Of a stretch of 64,000 nt of DNA, positions 11,703 to 22,634 are shown piece by piece (position 1 is the stretch's first letter; every line of letters begins with the position of its first letter). The stretch lies in NCBI GenBank assembly GCA_963924555.1, contig OZ004587.1, forward strand, positions 3,100,001 to 3,164,000, read 5' to 3'. Made by a program: the position numbers and the translations under genes. This DNA is from Crambe crambe. Lineage: Eukaryota; Porifera; Demospongiae; Poecilosclerida; Crambeidae. The notes under the pieces are model-generated. The model saw nothing but the letters and a program-made list of their open reading frames with translations. It did no database searches and was not told where the DNA came from.

Positions 11703-14636
11703 ATGGAAAACCATTATACCAAATTTCGCAAAAGACGAAAAAAAGGAGCCAGATCAAGGTTTGATCAAAGGAAAAAAAAAACAGGACAAGGAAAACACTC
11801 CAATACCAACTCCTACCAGATGCTCACTACAGCCAAGCCTTCTACCTGGAAGATGGCAAGTGAATGTTGATACTACCAGCAACAGAATTCACTACTTCAA
11901 TATTGAAGAAGGAAGAGCCAGTGAGATGTGCCGAGTGGCATCCTCTATTACTGTACATAAAGACTGTTCATGGAGTGTTTTCTTTAGAGAAAAAAAATTT
12001 CTTCAAGCAATTCAATACTGTCTAGGTTTCCTGAGCACATCCATAAACCAGATATGCTGTTAGACTTAATTTCATCAGTGAACGAGGTAGCTTTGTGCCC
12101 AGGAAATCCAGAAGAGATGTGCTAAGGAAAAGGAAGAATGAAAATATGAGTGGAGAGAGGGGATTTGGTCCAATTATTGGTTACATAGATGAGAGTACTT
12201 TTCAAGGTATCTAATATAATATGTAGTATAGTGTCATGCATACTATTTTTCTAGCAACTGTGCGGAGTACTGATTGTGACGTGATTGGTGGAGCTGGTAG
12301 ATGTAAGTCATGCTCTCAGCTAAGACCTGCACTAAGGACAGCTGTATGCCGGCAAAAGAAAGTATCAACTGAAAATTTCAATCAACGCACATCTACAAGT
12401 AGCCATGCAACATATCATAGTCTCACATCTGAAGAAAAGGACAAAAGATTGAGGAATATCCACCACTCCCTCATTGAAACCAGGAAGAAAAACACAAAAT
12501 TAGAGAGCAGGATTAGCAGATTAATCAATGATCAAGCAATTAGTCTTGAAGACAATGATGCAGCAGATATAATTTCACTCATATCAGATGTGCATCCAGT
12601 TGTTCAAGATAGCTTTCCACCAGATAGTCCCCAAAGAATTTTTTGGGATCAGCAGTTACTTTACAATAGAGTAGCTGACACGAGGCAGATGAGATGGGAC
12701 CCACTTATCATCAGATTTGCTCTAAATCTAAAGTATTTATCGACCTCTGCATACAGAGCATTACGTAAAAGTGGTATCATCCATTTGCCAAGTGAACGAA
12801 CATTGTCAGATTACACACACTGGTCTTCCTCTCAAACCAGCATTAATCTGGACTACATTGAAGAGTTTATAAGAATGATGCAGGATGTAACCACTTCTCA
12901 CTTCCAGTGTGCTTTGTCTATGGATGAAATGAAAATAAAAAGTGGTTTAGTGTTTGATAAACATAACGGTTCTTTAGTTGGCTTTGTTGATCTTGGAGAG
13001 GTCAATCATTCTATTGAAACACTAATGAATGGAGAGGATGAAAAGGGAACTCAGCTTGCTGATGCATATGTGTTTATGGCAAGGGCAGTTTTTAAGCCAT
13101 CGTTATCAATGCCAGTTGCCCATTACTTTAGCTTGAATTTGAAAGGTATGATCTAGCATATAAAGTAAGAGTATGAGAAACTAATTAAACAATAATTATT
13201 GAGATAATTATATCACTGTTATAGCTACTTGTGTAATTATAATTGTTTAGTTACTTAGTGATTCCTTTTTATATAGTTCCCACCACCACGTATTTTCAGT
13301 TGAGCATTTATAGCTACTATGCAATGCAATGTAGGTGCATGTTTACTATCACTCCATTATGTAGGTGAAGAGATATATCCACTTGCATGGGAAGTGATCG
13401 AAGCACTTGAGATGTATGATATACCTGTTGTCTCACTTACAAGTAATGGAGCCAAGCCAAACAGAAAATTTTATAGAATTTGCCAAGCTGGGAGAAGATT
13501 GGTACCATTCAAATCTATCAATCCCTTCCAGAAAAATCAGGATATCTTTTTTTTCTGTGATGTACCTCACCTTTTGAAGACTGCCCGAAATTGCTTCAGC
13601 AATTCATTTTCTCATTCCTGCAGTCGAAAGATGCAAGTAATAACCATAGCCATAGCTATATAGGCATTGCATGTGGTACCATTTACTTATTGTGGATTTG
13701 CAGAAAAATGGCCAAGCTATTTCTTGGAAATGGATAGAACACCTCTACCTCACTGAAAACTCAAGTGATACACCTGGTGTTCAGATGTGTCATAAGCTTA
13801 CGAAGGATCATGTGTGGCTTACTTCTTTTACCAGGATGAGGGTCTACTTAGCAGCCCAAGTTAGTCAATAATGATTACTATTGATCTTGGCTACATATAA
13901 TTATTGTTGTGCAGGTGATGAGCGAAACTGTTGCATGTGGTTTACAGATGCTGAATGAAGAGAATACTCGGGAAACACGCATCTTTATCAGGATGATGGA
14001 TAAATTTTTTGATTGCCTCAATGTAAAAGGTCCAATGATGGGTATTTTGAAAAGAAAAGAGAATTTGAATCCATACTCTAGTCATAGAGACGAGAGATTT
14101 GAGGTATGATAATGCAAATCAATTGACTGATAGCTAGTATAGCTAATGTAACCCTACAGTGGCTATTTTCTGGGCTATTTGAAAGAGTGGGAAGATGAGT
14201 GTAAGTCTCTCCCTGTAAGGAGGAAAGAGCAAATGAAATGCTGCTTGAGCAGGGAAACACTAGAAGGATTGAAGATTACAGGTAAGACTAATGATTGTGT
14301 ATAATTGTGTAGCTACATTTATTGTGGTTTCTAGTCAACTCTTTCACTGAATTGGGTCCAAACTTACTGAAGTTGGAAGGAGTGAAGTATCTTCTAAGCG
14401 AAGTTTTCTCCCAGGACCCTTTAGAACACTATTTCAGTCGACAACGTCACAGAGGAGGAAGTTGTGATAACCCATCAGCATATCAAATTCCATACAATGC
14501 CTCTACTTTAGTGCAGCAGAGATCCGTTTATAGGGATTTAAAAACAATGAATGTGCAGGCAGATGAAGAATACAATTTGCAGGTAGCTTCAGAACCACTT
14601 AGAAAAAAGGCACGCAGACATGCATCAAAACTTTAG
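11703..14636 (+). pseudogene. P-element/THAP9-family transposase gene, degenerate
   Basis: Seven exons are proposed: 11703-12206, 12255-13145, 13365-13636, 13704-13859, 13915-14103, 14160-14281 and 14335-14636. Family motifs appear in order: FWDQQLLYNR, SAYRALRKSGIIHLPSERTL, LSMDEMKIKSGLV (first RNase H aspartate), PLAWEVIEALE, LTSNGAKPNRKF, PHLLKTARN and DPLEHYFSRQR with RGG-CDNPSA (last acidic residues present). The usual TSDG aspartate appears as N, possibly a catalytic loss. No THAP zinc finger precedes it; the N-terminus is a basic stretch (HYTKFRKRRKK). Exon 1 has frameshifts near the A-run at 11770, near 12025 and near 12115. Exon 6 is one base out of frame. The protein would cut and paste the element in the nucleus; this copy is unlikely to do so. 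Confidence 0.85.
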
Positions 14637-14733
14637 TCACCCTTGAATTAGTTCACACATTAGCTAGCTATAACACACACTCAAATTAATGCCAATAATG
14701 ATTAGTAATGATGATGATGACGACATGATATAT

Positions 14734-15945
14734 TCAAACAGTTACACTTTCTTTTTTGGTTGTGGCAAGTGATTTTCTAGTTCCTTTTGCATACTTTTTC
14801 TCAAATTTCATAGTCCATCCTTTAGCAAATGAAAAGCCACGGATGGTAACCTATAATTCCGTAATCACTGAGAGAAGTTCTATGCTATATTTTTCGAATT
14901 TGGATGGAATATCCCCAGCAATTATTTCCCAACATTCCATAATGTCATAACTATTAAGAACATGTTCACACACAGCCCCAATTAGATCAGTACTCTTGTG
15001 ATATTCTGCTTGGATACTAGATATGTTTAAGTAGTGACGTACCACCATTTCGATGGATTCAATCAAACTAAAAACATCATCACTGATATGGTACAGGCCA
15101 CCTCTGTCAATCAACTCCATCCAAAGAGTGCTGTATTGTGATGGAGATTCTGGATCACCTGGCTGTTCGAGTGCCTTCATTTTTCAAGTGTATGGACAAA
15201 CAACTTATGCTTCTGCTGAATTTTATTGTTTTTATAGGATCGTCTATATTTTTTCAGTAGCTTAACTGCAATGTAACCAGCCATGTATCTGATGGAGTTA
15301 CTTTCGATCAATGTGAGTGGTCTAACTTTGCATTCAGCCCGTTGTTTCAATGAATCAGATGTACGTTTGATGAACATTTTTAGTCCTCTGTCTAATAAAA
15401 CCTGCAGTGTGAATTCACCCTCCTTAGTATACATATCAGGAATACTCTAATTGATAAATGTAGTCCATGCAAGCTGAATGTTTTCTTGAACCCGTAGTTT
15501 ATGAAATGCTGACCATATTGCAACATGCAAGACTGAAGGCAGCCTATGCTTATTTCCACATTCAATACATTTGTTCAACTCTGAAATAAGAAGGCTTGCA
15601 ATGCTGATGATTGTAGAATGGTCCAAATCCTGTATGCATTCCAGGAGCTCTCCTATTCTTTTCCCTTTTGGAGAACGCTTAATTAATTCTTCTTTTAATA
15701 TATTAAATACTGTAGAGAGGAAAAGATCACAACATTCATGTTCCCCCATGGATTTCTCACTGGTTGCTACTTCTTGTATCACAGATTGTGTCTGCATAAT
15801 GATAATAAATAAAATTGTTGCACTAAAACTATAAACATACATTTTTCTTAGTAACTAAAATAATTTCTTTGCATCCATTTTCTTCAATCTCTTCTTCAAA
15901 TAAACTTCCTTCACTCTCTGTCTCAATATCACTATTTGACTCCAT
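14734..15945 (-). pseudogene. Unknown second protein of the P-type transposon, decayed
   Basis: Exon 1 (15945-15841) starts MESNSDIETESEG and is acidic. A 49-bp intron (GTATGT...TTATGCAG) leads to exon 2, from 15791. The frame runs through SVIQEVATSEKSMGEHECCD, a leucine-rich helical stretch, and TQ..AWTTFIN. It then meets a single in-frame TAG (about 15447), continues with SIPDMYTKEGEF, LIESNSIRYMAGYIAVKLL and LFVHTLEK, and has a one-base frameshift at an A-run near 15178. Next come YSTLWMELIDRGGLYHISDD and ECWEIIAGDI, a TAG at about 14851, and VTIRGFSFAKGW with a lysine-rich tail to the stop at 14734-14736. Total length would be about 385 residues. It is not a transposase by motif and I do not recognise a named domain. 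It may be an accessory factor encoded with the transposase. Confidence 0.65.
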
Positions 15946-16111
15946 GAGCCGGCCGTCTCCAGTGCTAGTGGCTATTCCGCCATAGAAACCCGTAATTTAC
16001 TATTGTATCCGTGCGCGTAGTCCGTGACCGCGCGTTACAGTGATTGAATTGCCACAATGATTAAAATCCGGAAACATTTCACATCCATACGGAGTATTTA
16101 TATTATCTATG

Positions 16112-17092
16112 GTTCATCTAAGCCATTTGATTGTGGATGGTATGGTGAGGTAATCCGCATTTTGACCATAAACCTTTGATGAAGTGTTTCAATAAGCTTT
16201 CAATATAAAAAGATTAACTTTACAAGGAAATTAACAGTCAGCTATTATAAAAAAATACCTGATTCGTAAACTCCTTTCCCTGATCACAAATAATGCTCAC
16301 AGGAGCTCCATGTCTATAATACACCTTGTAAATAGCTTTGGCCACTGAGATTGCTGATTTATCTTCTATCGGCACTGCTTCAAAATAGTCTGTCATTGTG
16401 AGGATATATGAGAAATTGGCACTTTTTTGAAAAGGACCATTCCAACCAGATACCACACCTGTGGCTCAACAGCTACTGGTTGAAGCTCAACTACAGCTTT
16501 TTTGAGCTGTGATGCATTCCTTTGGCACCTGTCACATCTCTTGATCTGCAGAAGTAGAACCAATTAAGGTCCCTCAGAATCAGTTAGTACATAGCATTGA
16601 TAAATCAACAGAAATCCACACTGGATAACTGTAAACACACACGGGTAATGCCTGCACACCCATTAAAGAACTATATATTTATAAGGAAGAAATATCATGG
16701 GAGGAAATTACCGTATTATTACCTATAAAAACTTTTCTTTACCATGTAACAAAAAGTGAACCTATGCTTAAACACAAACCTTTTCTTCAATTTCTTTGTA
16801 GTAGAGAGGCCAATAGTATCTTTCCTTTATCTTACTCATGATAGCATCCCTCCCTCTGTGACCACCAGTAGTCAAATGACATTCTAAAAAAGCCCTTTCA
16901 GTTTCTTCTTTACCACATAGTACTAAACAATTAAAGGAAGTGCCATCAGGTCTTTTCAAAAGTGAGAAGTTCGTGCTACGAAGGAGTAGTATCCATTTTT
17001 CGTAGCACGAACTTCTCACTTTTGCTGTATCCAAGGGGATATTTTCCATCATTAATATACAGGTACAGAGCTTCATATTTTTTATCATCCAT
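16112..17092 (-). pseudogene. Integrase gene, 5' part (split by the P-type element)
   Basis: Exon 1 starts at ATG 17092 (MDDKKYEALYLYINDGKYPL), typical of GIN-1 and Ginger-like integrases. It includes the HH half of the zinc finger (HLTTGGHRGRDA, YYWPLYY) and ends at a donor at 16779. Exon 2 (16545-16259) supplies the CxxC half (IKRCDRCQRN), then the rve core: TMTDYFEAVP (first D) and CDQGKEFTNQ (second D). Exon 3 (from 16196) carries the TSPYHPQSNGL motif up to the P-element insertion. The E of the DDE triad lies at the insertion. The frame breaks within exon 1 at a 26-bp palindrome and once in exon 2 near 16440. The sequence is therefore decayed apart from the transposon insertion. Confidence 0.85.
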
Positions 17093-17099
17093 GTTTGAA

Positions 17100-17565
17100 G
17101 GATAGATGAAAGCCAACTCAGAAGATAGATTTTTTCATCCCACTAGCTATAGAACTTTACAATAAACTGACTACAACTAGAATGCTTCTATTTATATAAA
17201 AATCACCAAGACAAGAAAAAACATGCACCGAGTGTAAAAACAAGAAAAGACATGTACAAAACCAAAACCACTACAAGGATTACATAGTGCACAAACAGCA
17301 CAAATCAAGAAATAAGAAAAAACTTGTCCAAAGCTGGCCACACAGCAACTGTTGTTGCTGTTGTTTTACCTCAGTGGTGGGTGTGGTCACACAAGTAGGC
17401 ATGCATATGGATTGAAACTGAGCATCCTCAGTCATAGTTACTCATGCATGCATGAGAGGGCCCTAGGGAAGAATGCTTATATGAGATGGTTGCAGACACT
17501 TAAGAAAATTGAGAAAAATTAGACCTTATGATATACTTTTGCTTCAACATCAATTTCGTTCACTT
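17100..17565. other. Upstream flank of the integrase gene
   Basis: AT-rich sequence directly upstream of the integrase start codon. No gene is recognised. It is the likely location of the 5' end of the integrase element, but no inverted terminal repeat partner was found near 8.6-9.9 kb. Confidence 0.4.
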
Positions 17566-17569
17566 CACC

Positions 17570-18370
17570 TTAGGTTTCTTTTAGTGAAGGAATAAGCAGG
17601 GGAAACACATACAGTGATATGTGTTCCCCTGACATGAAATTTGCAGCAAAGATAGTGACATTATAGCTTATACCTCTTAGAAATAAGCAGGAAAACATAT
17701 CACTGATCAGAGCAAAGGGATTATACAATGTCAGGGGAACACATATCACTCCCTTCATGAAACCTCGGGTAAGATTTACCTCATGTCAGGAAAGGGTATA
17801 CACTGATCAGGAATGTACGTATAATCCCTTCACTTCAGATTTTATGTCAGGGGAATGCATATGTTTCCCTTGCAAATTCCTTCACTAAATTCAAGTGAGG
17901 TATTTATTGCACATTCATGCTTTGAATAATATTATCATGACTTAGTACATGGTGGCAATATTTCAAGAGGCCATAGGCTGAGTGGAATATTATGCCCAAC
18001 CAAGGGTAAGTAATAAATCTGATATTCAGCAAAATAATGATCAGGAATATAACTATAATCTCTTTGCTGCCAACTTCGTGTCAAGGGAACGCATATCACT
18101 GATCAGGGATATGTGTTTCCCCTGCTTATTCCTTCACAAAAGAAACCTCTGGTGAATATTACCTTACATATGTCAGGGTAGGAATGTATAATCCCTTTGC
18201 TGCAAATTTCATGTCATGGGAACGCACATCGATAATAATTGTGTTTCCCCTGCTTATTCCTTCACTAAAAGAAATCTCTGGTGAGGAATAATTGATTTTA
18301 CCTTATATCAGGAAAGGGTACACTGATCAGGGATGTGTATTTCTTTTGCTGCAAATTTCATGTCTGCTTA
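17570..18370. repeat. Degenerate tandem repeat, unit about 120-170 bp
   Basis: Recurring blocks appear in the same order: a CACTGATCAGGG(A)ATGTGT part, TTTCCCCTGCTTATTCCTTCA, AAGAAACCTCTGGTGA, TTACCT..TATGTCAGG, then AATCCCTTTGCTGCAAATTT and CATGTCA. At least five incomplete units run from 17570 to 18370 with variable spacing. It resembles a decayed satellite. Nothing coding is supported. Confidence 0.65.
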
Positions 18371-19250
18371 TTTCAATCTCTGTAAAAATTAATGTCAAGA
18401 AACTCCTCCAAAATTTTATTTCATTCAAAACAAACAACGACAAAAAGAAGCTCACACAAGCTACTAGAATTATTATAAATCGGCACCTATTCAGGGATAG
18501 TGCTGTGTCTCTCTGAAAGGTAAGCAGCATTAACTCTTGGAGTCGACATAATTATCTGAGGTATCAGGCATACAGGATGTGGCATATAACATTGCAACAA
18601 AATGTTAGCAGTCTTTCATTTAAAGGTAAAGTGATATGAAGTTAGTGTTAATCCTCAACCCACACATAAGGCCCCAATAGTTCTAAATGTACAATTGTCA
18701 GTATAAATCGATGTGTGCATTAAATTTCAGATGCTGAGCAGGAGATCAACTGGAGGTGTTATTAATTAAAGGACTCCATTCCCAGTTAAAAAAATAAAGA
18801 CAATATAAGGAGCAGGGCCCAAAGGATGTCCAATAAAGAAATTGGATCATGTGCATGTGATTTTTGCAAGTATTGGCATCATTGCTCAGTGCATGTGCAA
18901 AGGTGTCCGTGTATCTGTTACATCCACCCTGCAGCCAGTAACAAAGAAAATACAGAAAGAAGGCAAGATTTTCCACAACCGATTATTATGATTCATTATG
19001 TGCTACCTGTGTACTTAAGATAGCAAGCTTCAATTTCACATAAATAAGATCCAAAATTTGTTTTTCCTCTTGGGCTCTTCATCTGGTATGTTTTCAGATT
19101 ATGCACGTGCTTGCAAGTGCTAACTGTATAATCAATATCATGTGCAGCAGCAAGATAAATTTCTTCTAAATTCAACTAACTATAGCTATGATAACTATAT
19201 TGTTACACTATCATAGTATGTTGAGAGTTAAACAGCACTGAGAGCCATGT
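18371..19250. other. Intergenic, nothing recognised
   Basis: ORFs at 18292-18530 and 18746-19023 on both strands overlap each other. They lack splice context and recognisable motifs, and are taken as chance. Confidence 0.5.
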
Positions 19251-19255
19251 GTCAA

Positions 19256-20551
19256 TTATGCATAAGCTTTAATCTCGTGCTCCTCGACCAATGGCTCATT
19301 CCAATTCAAAGCTGGAAACAAGATATCCCACACTGCCAGAAATCCAAAGAAGAATATGGATATGAAGCAGAATGCCTATATCATAATGATCACATACATC
19401 AATTAATACAAAATAATAACTAGCAATGATAATTTGGGGAGACAAGGTAGCTAGCTATGACTATCACAATAGGAGCAGACACTATACACATGAAACCAAT
19501 ACCCTTTATGTGTTGTGAAATCATAGCTAGGTGTGTATTAACTCACTTCTGAATTACAGACATCCAGCTAGAGTGTTTTCATTCAGTAAAAATGGTCAGG
19601 GAAAATGTAACAATGATATGGAATTACCAGTTAAATGGCAGTAGAATGCCAAATTCATTACATAGACTTTGCATCCAGAGAAAACCATAGGGGCAGTGGA
19701 GGTACCTGTCCCTGTATTCCACAGGGATACAGAAGAAATTCAGTCATATAATAGCTATTTTCCTTCACCTAAAGTATGTAGCTATATACTAATGAGGAAA
19801 TCGAGAAGGCAGGCTGACAGGGATTTGTAGCTGCATGCAATTACCCTATTTTGAGCATTAATTTTTTTATCACTATGGCCCCTGTTTAACTTTTATGAGA
19901 CTCTTCAAGGTAAATGCTCATAGTTAGTGTTCATTCCATCCTACCATTCCATTGCACCAAATCTAATTGTGATCGTTCAATCCCTTGCAATGGCATAATT
20001 ATTTTTAGGTGTCAAGTCCTCCCTCCCTCTTCATTCTCACTCTTTCTCTCTCCTCCCTCCCTCCACTAGTTATCTCAAGTTAACTTACTGCACAGATATA
20101 CAGTGGTATTGCAAAGAAAAGTCCTCCAACTGTAAGTGAAATCAATCCATATGCAACAGAGATCCCACAACCAGCCATGTACAAAAACATAAGAAGGAAC
20201 TCGAGTATTATCATCTGCATGGTGAAAAAAATTACTTTAGTTCATGATTTGTAGCAGCACACTCAGAATCTCAGCTAGCTAGCCATTGCTATAAATATAT
20301 ATATAGAATGTAGTGAGATTACTCACAATGACATGGAATACTGCATGTTTGGCGCTGAGACAAACCCTTAGAATGACAGCAAAGAGCTCCACTAAAATAG
20401 CGAGGGAAGATAGGGCCACCAAGAATCCAAAGGGTCCAAGGAGCACTTCAACTCTTGATATTGTCCTTCCCTGAGTAGCTGCAACATCAATAGCTGTTGT
20501 GGTTAATCCGAGGGCAGCTGCTCCACAGGCTAAGGCTGGGACTGAACCAAA
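19256..20551 (-). CDS. Four-helix membrane protein gene, 3' three exons (copy 2)
   Basis: Three exons with canonical sites, all introns phase 0: 20327-20551 (75 codons), 20089-20214 (42 codons) and 19256-19375 (39 codons plus stop). Together they give about 156 residues. Hydrophobic segments are FGSVPALACGAAALGL, FGFLVALSSLAILVELFAVI, the FLLMFLYMAGCGISVAYG stretch continuing to FFAIPLYICA, and FCFISIFFFGFLAVWDILF. The last is followed by a short acidic tail, NEPLVEEHEIKAYA. This fits a four-pass membrane protein with a cytosolic C-terminus. The exon with the start codon upstream of 20551 was not found. It is the better-preserved partner of the exons at 1-404. A MARVEL-like fold is possible but not shown by a diagnostic motif. 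Confidence 0.65.
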
Positions 20552-22044
20552 CTAATAAATAAGACATAAAGTAGAAATGAAAAGAAAATCTGTATTGATG
20601 TGATAGCTAAAGGTTGTTGTTCCCTGATTTTGATACCCCACCACTGGGGTAGAGAGAAGAGAGATGATTTGGCTTAGGGGCCCGATTTATGTAGCTATTA
20701 GGTAGCACACAAATAATATTGGAGAACGAGATAAGCCTTGTGTACTAGCAAGGAGATGAAGTGACAAGCCAGCTTATTGTAATTGTAAGAGTCAAAGCAA
20801 ATATTTTATTTGTATTTTATTTTCACTTTATGGAAGGTCATAGCTAGCTAATTCTTAAGCCAATAACCAATTTATCTGGAGGGCCTGTGGCCTATTTCTA
20901 CATGGTGACAACATTTAAACATACAATCATTGATGAAATCCTGGTGCATATTTCAACTCGTCCTGTTGGGAATGAACAGATAGCACAGCAACACATCTCT
21001 CACTTGGAACTTGACTGGAATTGTTTTGTCCTATATACATTGAAGCATTGAAGTGATGATCCATGAAATAAATGAAAATACCACTGTTTGGATTACTGTA
21101 GGAAAGCTTGTTGAAATTTGTTGATATAACTAATGGTGTCATAGTCAAGAGTTACTCCTTAACTCCCAGGTAGCTCGTGATTTTCAGTTATCACCCCTTG
21201 TGCAAATGACTCCTCCCCTTTGCTGCAATTTTATAGGGGACTCGCCCTCCTGAGCCTGGTTAGGGCACAGTGACTCCTTAATTTATAAACATCTCACTAG
21301 CTTGCTCTTTAGTTTAATTAAATTGAATGTCCTCAATGCATAGCATGGCATTGGTGGAGGACTTGAACTCATGAAGCCAAAGGGGCATCCCCCCTCCTGC
21401 ACTGTCCACTTTTGGCAAGTGTATTATTCATGTGGCTACTGCAGTTAACTTGTCAGTAACTAAGCTAGCGCTATAAAGTCTTCTTCCCAAGCCACCATGC
21501 ATGGATAAGGGGGAAAGATGCAAAAAGGCCTGGTTACAAGCCTAACTAATCAGCTCTTCAAGGAACTGAATATCCTACATGTAAGTGCCATAAATGTTGT
21601 TTACATGGGCTGGGTAGATTCCATAAAATTACACCAAAGCTATTGTGGCTTTGTGGGTCATTGTAATTATCAGAGAGCATCCTGTATGTGGTGCTGCAGC
21701 TATCATCAGAATGCAATTATATAAGTGCTTATGGTGCCAGGGCAAAATCCTTGGCAGATGGAGGAGGAATACTGTTGACACTTGGGCAGGCCCTACCTAG
21801 AAGTTTTGAGAGGGGGGTTCCTTGCGTATTCCATAAAATTACACCAAAGCTATTGTGGCTTTGTGGGTCATTATAATTATCAGAGAGCATCCTGTATGTG
21901 GTGCTGCAGTTATCATCAGAATGCAATTATATAAGTGCTTATGGTGCCAGGGCAAAGTCCTTGGCAGATGTATGTATATGTGGAGGAGGAATAATAAAAG
22001 TGTACGCTGCATTGTATAGGGACTTTTCAGTGTGCATTGCACAC

Positions 22045-22047
<3 letters not shown>

Positions 22048-22107
<60 letters not shown>
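22048..22107. repeat. GT dinucleotide microsatellite
   Basis: About 30 uninterrupted GT units. The translated CVCVCV and THTHTH reading frames over it are artefacts. Confidence 0.97.
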
Positions 22108-22109
<2 letters not shown>

Positions 22110-22462
22110 TTGAGGGGGTTTTAAAGCAGAAACAATGAAAAAATATAACTTTGGAAATAATCTTGTCCACTGCACTGCAGTGGGAGGGCTGTGAATGATG
22201 CAATAGTCACCGAGGCGGAGCTGAGGCATCATTCACTGCCCGACCACGAGGTTTCTAAACCATCTATACTGGTCACTAACCGGGTGTCGGAGCGTAGAAT
22301 GTCCCCCCGGACAGTCTACACTAGTTTAGGGACATTCTACAATAGTGTAGGATGTCCTCTCTAGTGTGAAATGTCCCACCTCCAAAGCGATAGCGAAGAG
22401 ACAAAAAAAAAAAGGAAGAGCCTGGACTTAACTTATGATCAGGTTGTAGCTTAGTTAATAAG

Positions 22463-22634
22463 TAAGGTAAAGTGGGGATATTTCGAACAGCGGGGCTATT
22501 CTGAGCGGTCAAATATTTTCAAAACTCTGCTCTATTTCTACTATTATAATCCTCCAGCATTGAGCTCAGAAGCCTCAGTAGTTTCAGAGATATTTGAATT
22601 ACCCGCCATTCGGAATAGCCCCACTTTGCCTTAA
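22463..22634. mobile_element. Fold-back MITE, about 170 bp
   Basis: The left arm TAAGGTAAAGTGGGGATATT pairs with the right arm AATAGCCCCACTTTGCCTTA. The arms continue imperfectly inward. No coding sequence. Confidence 0.65.

Larger units (their letters stand above)
10746..16111. mobile_element. P-type DNA transposon with two convergent genes
   Basis: A 5366-bp element. The left end (CATAGATAATACAG, then GTGGATATGAAATG) matches the reverse complement of the right end (CATAGATAATATAA, then TGGATGTGAAATG). Internal subterminal matches (ATCACTGTAACGC) lie further in. GTTCATC at 10739-10745 and at 16112-16118 is a 7-bp target duplication. Inside are a plus-strand P-superfamily transposase gene (11703-14636) and a minus-strand gene of unknown function (14734-15945), ending 97 bp apart. 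The element sits in exon 3 of the integrase gene; counting one target copy makes that exon continuous. Several frameshifts and stops in both genes show that this copy is no longer autonomous. Confidence 0.9.

Noticed and set aside
21898-22232. ORFs reading CVCVCV and THTHTH
   Set aside because: Both are translations of the GT dinucleotide repeat.
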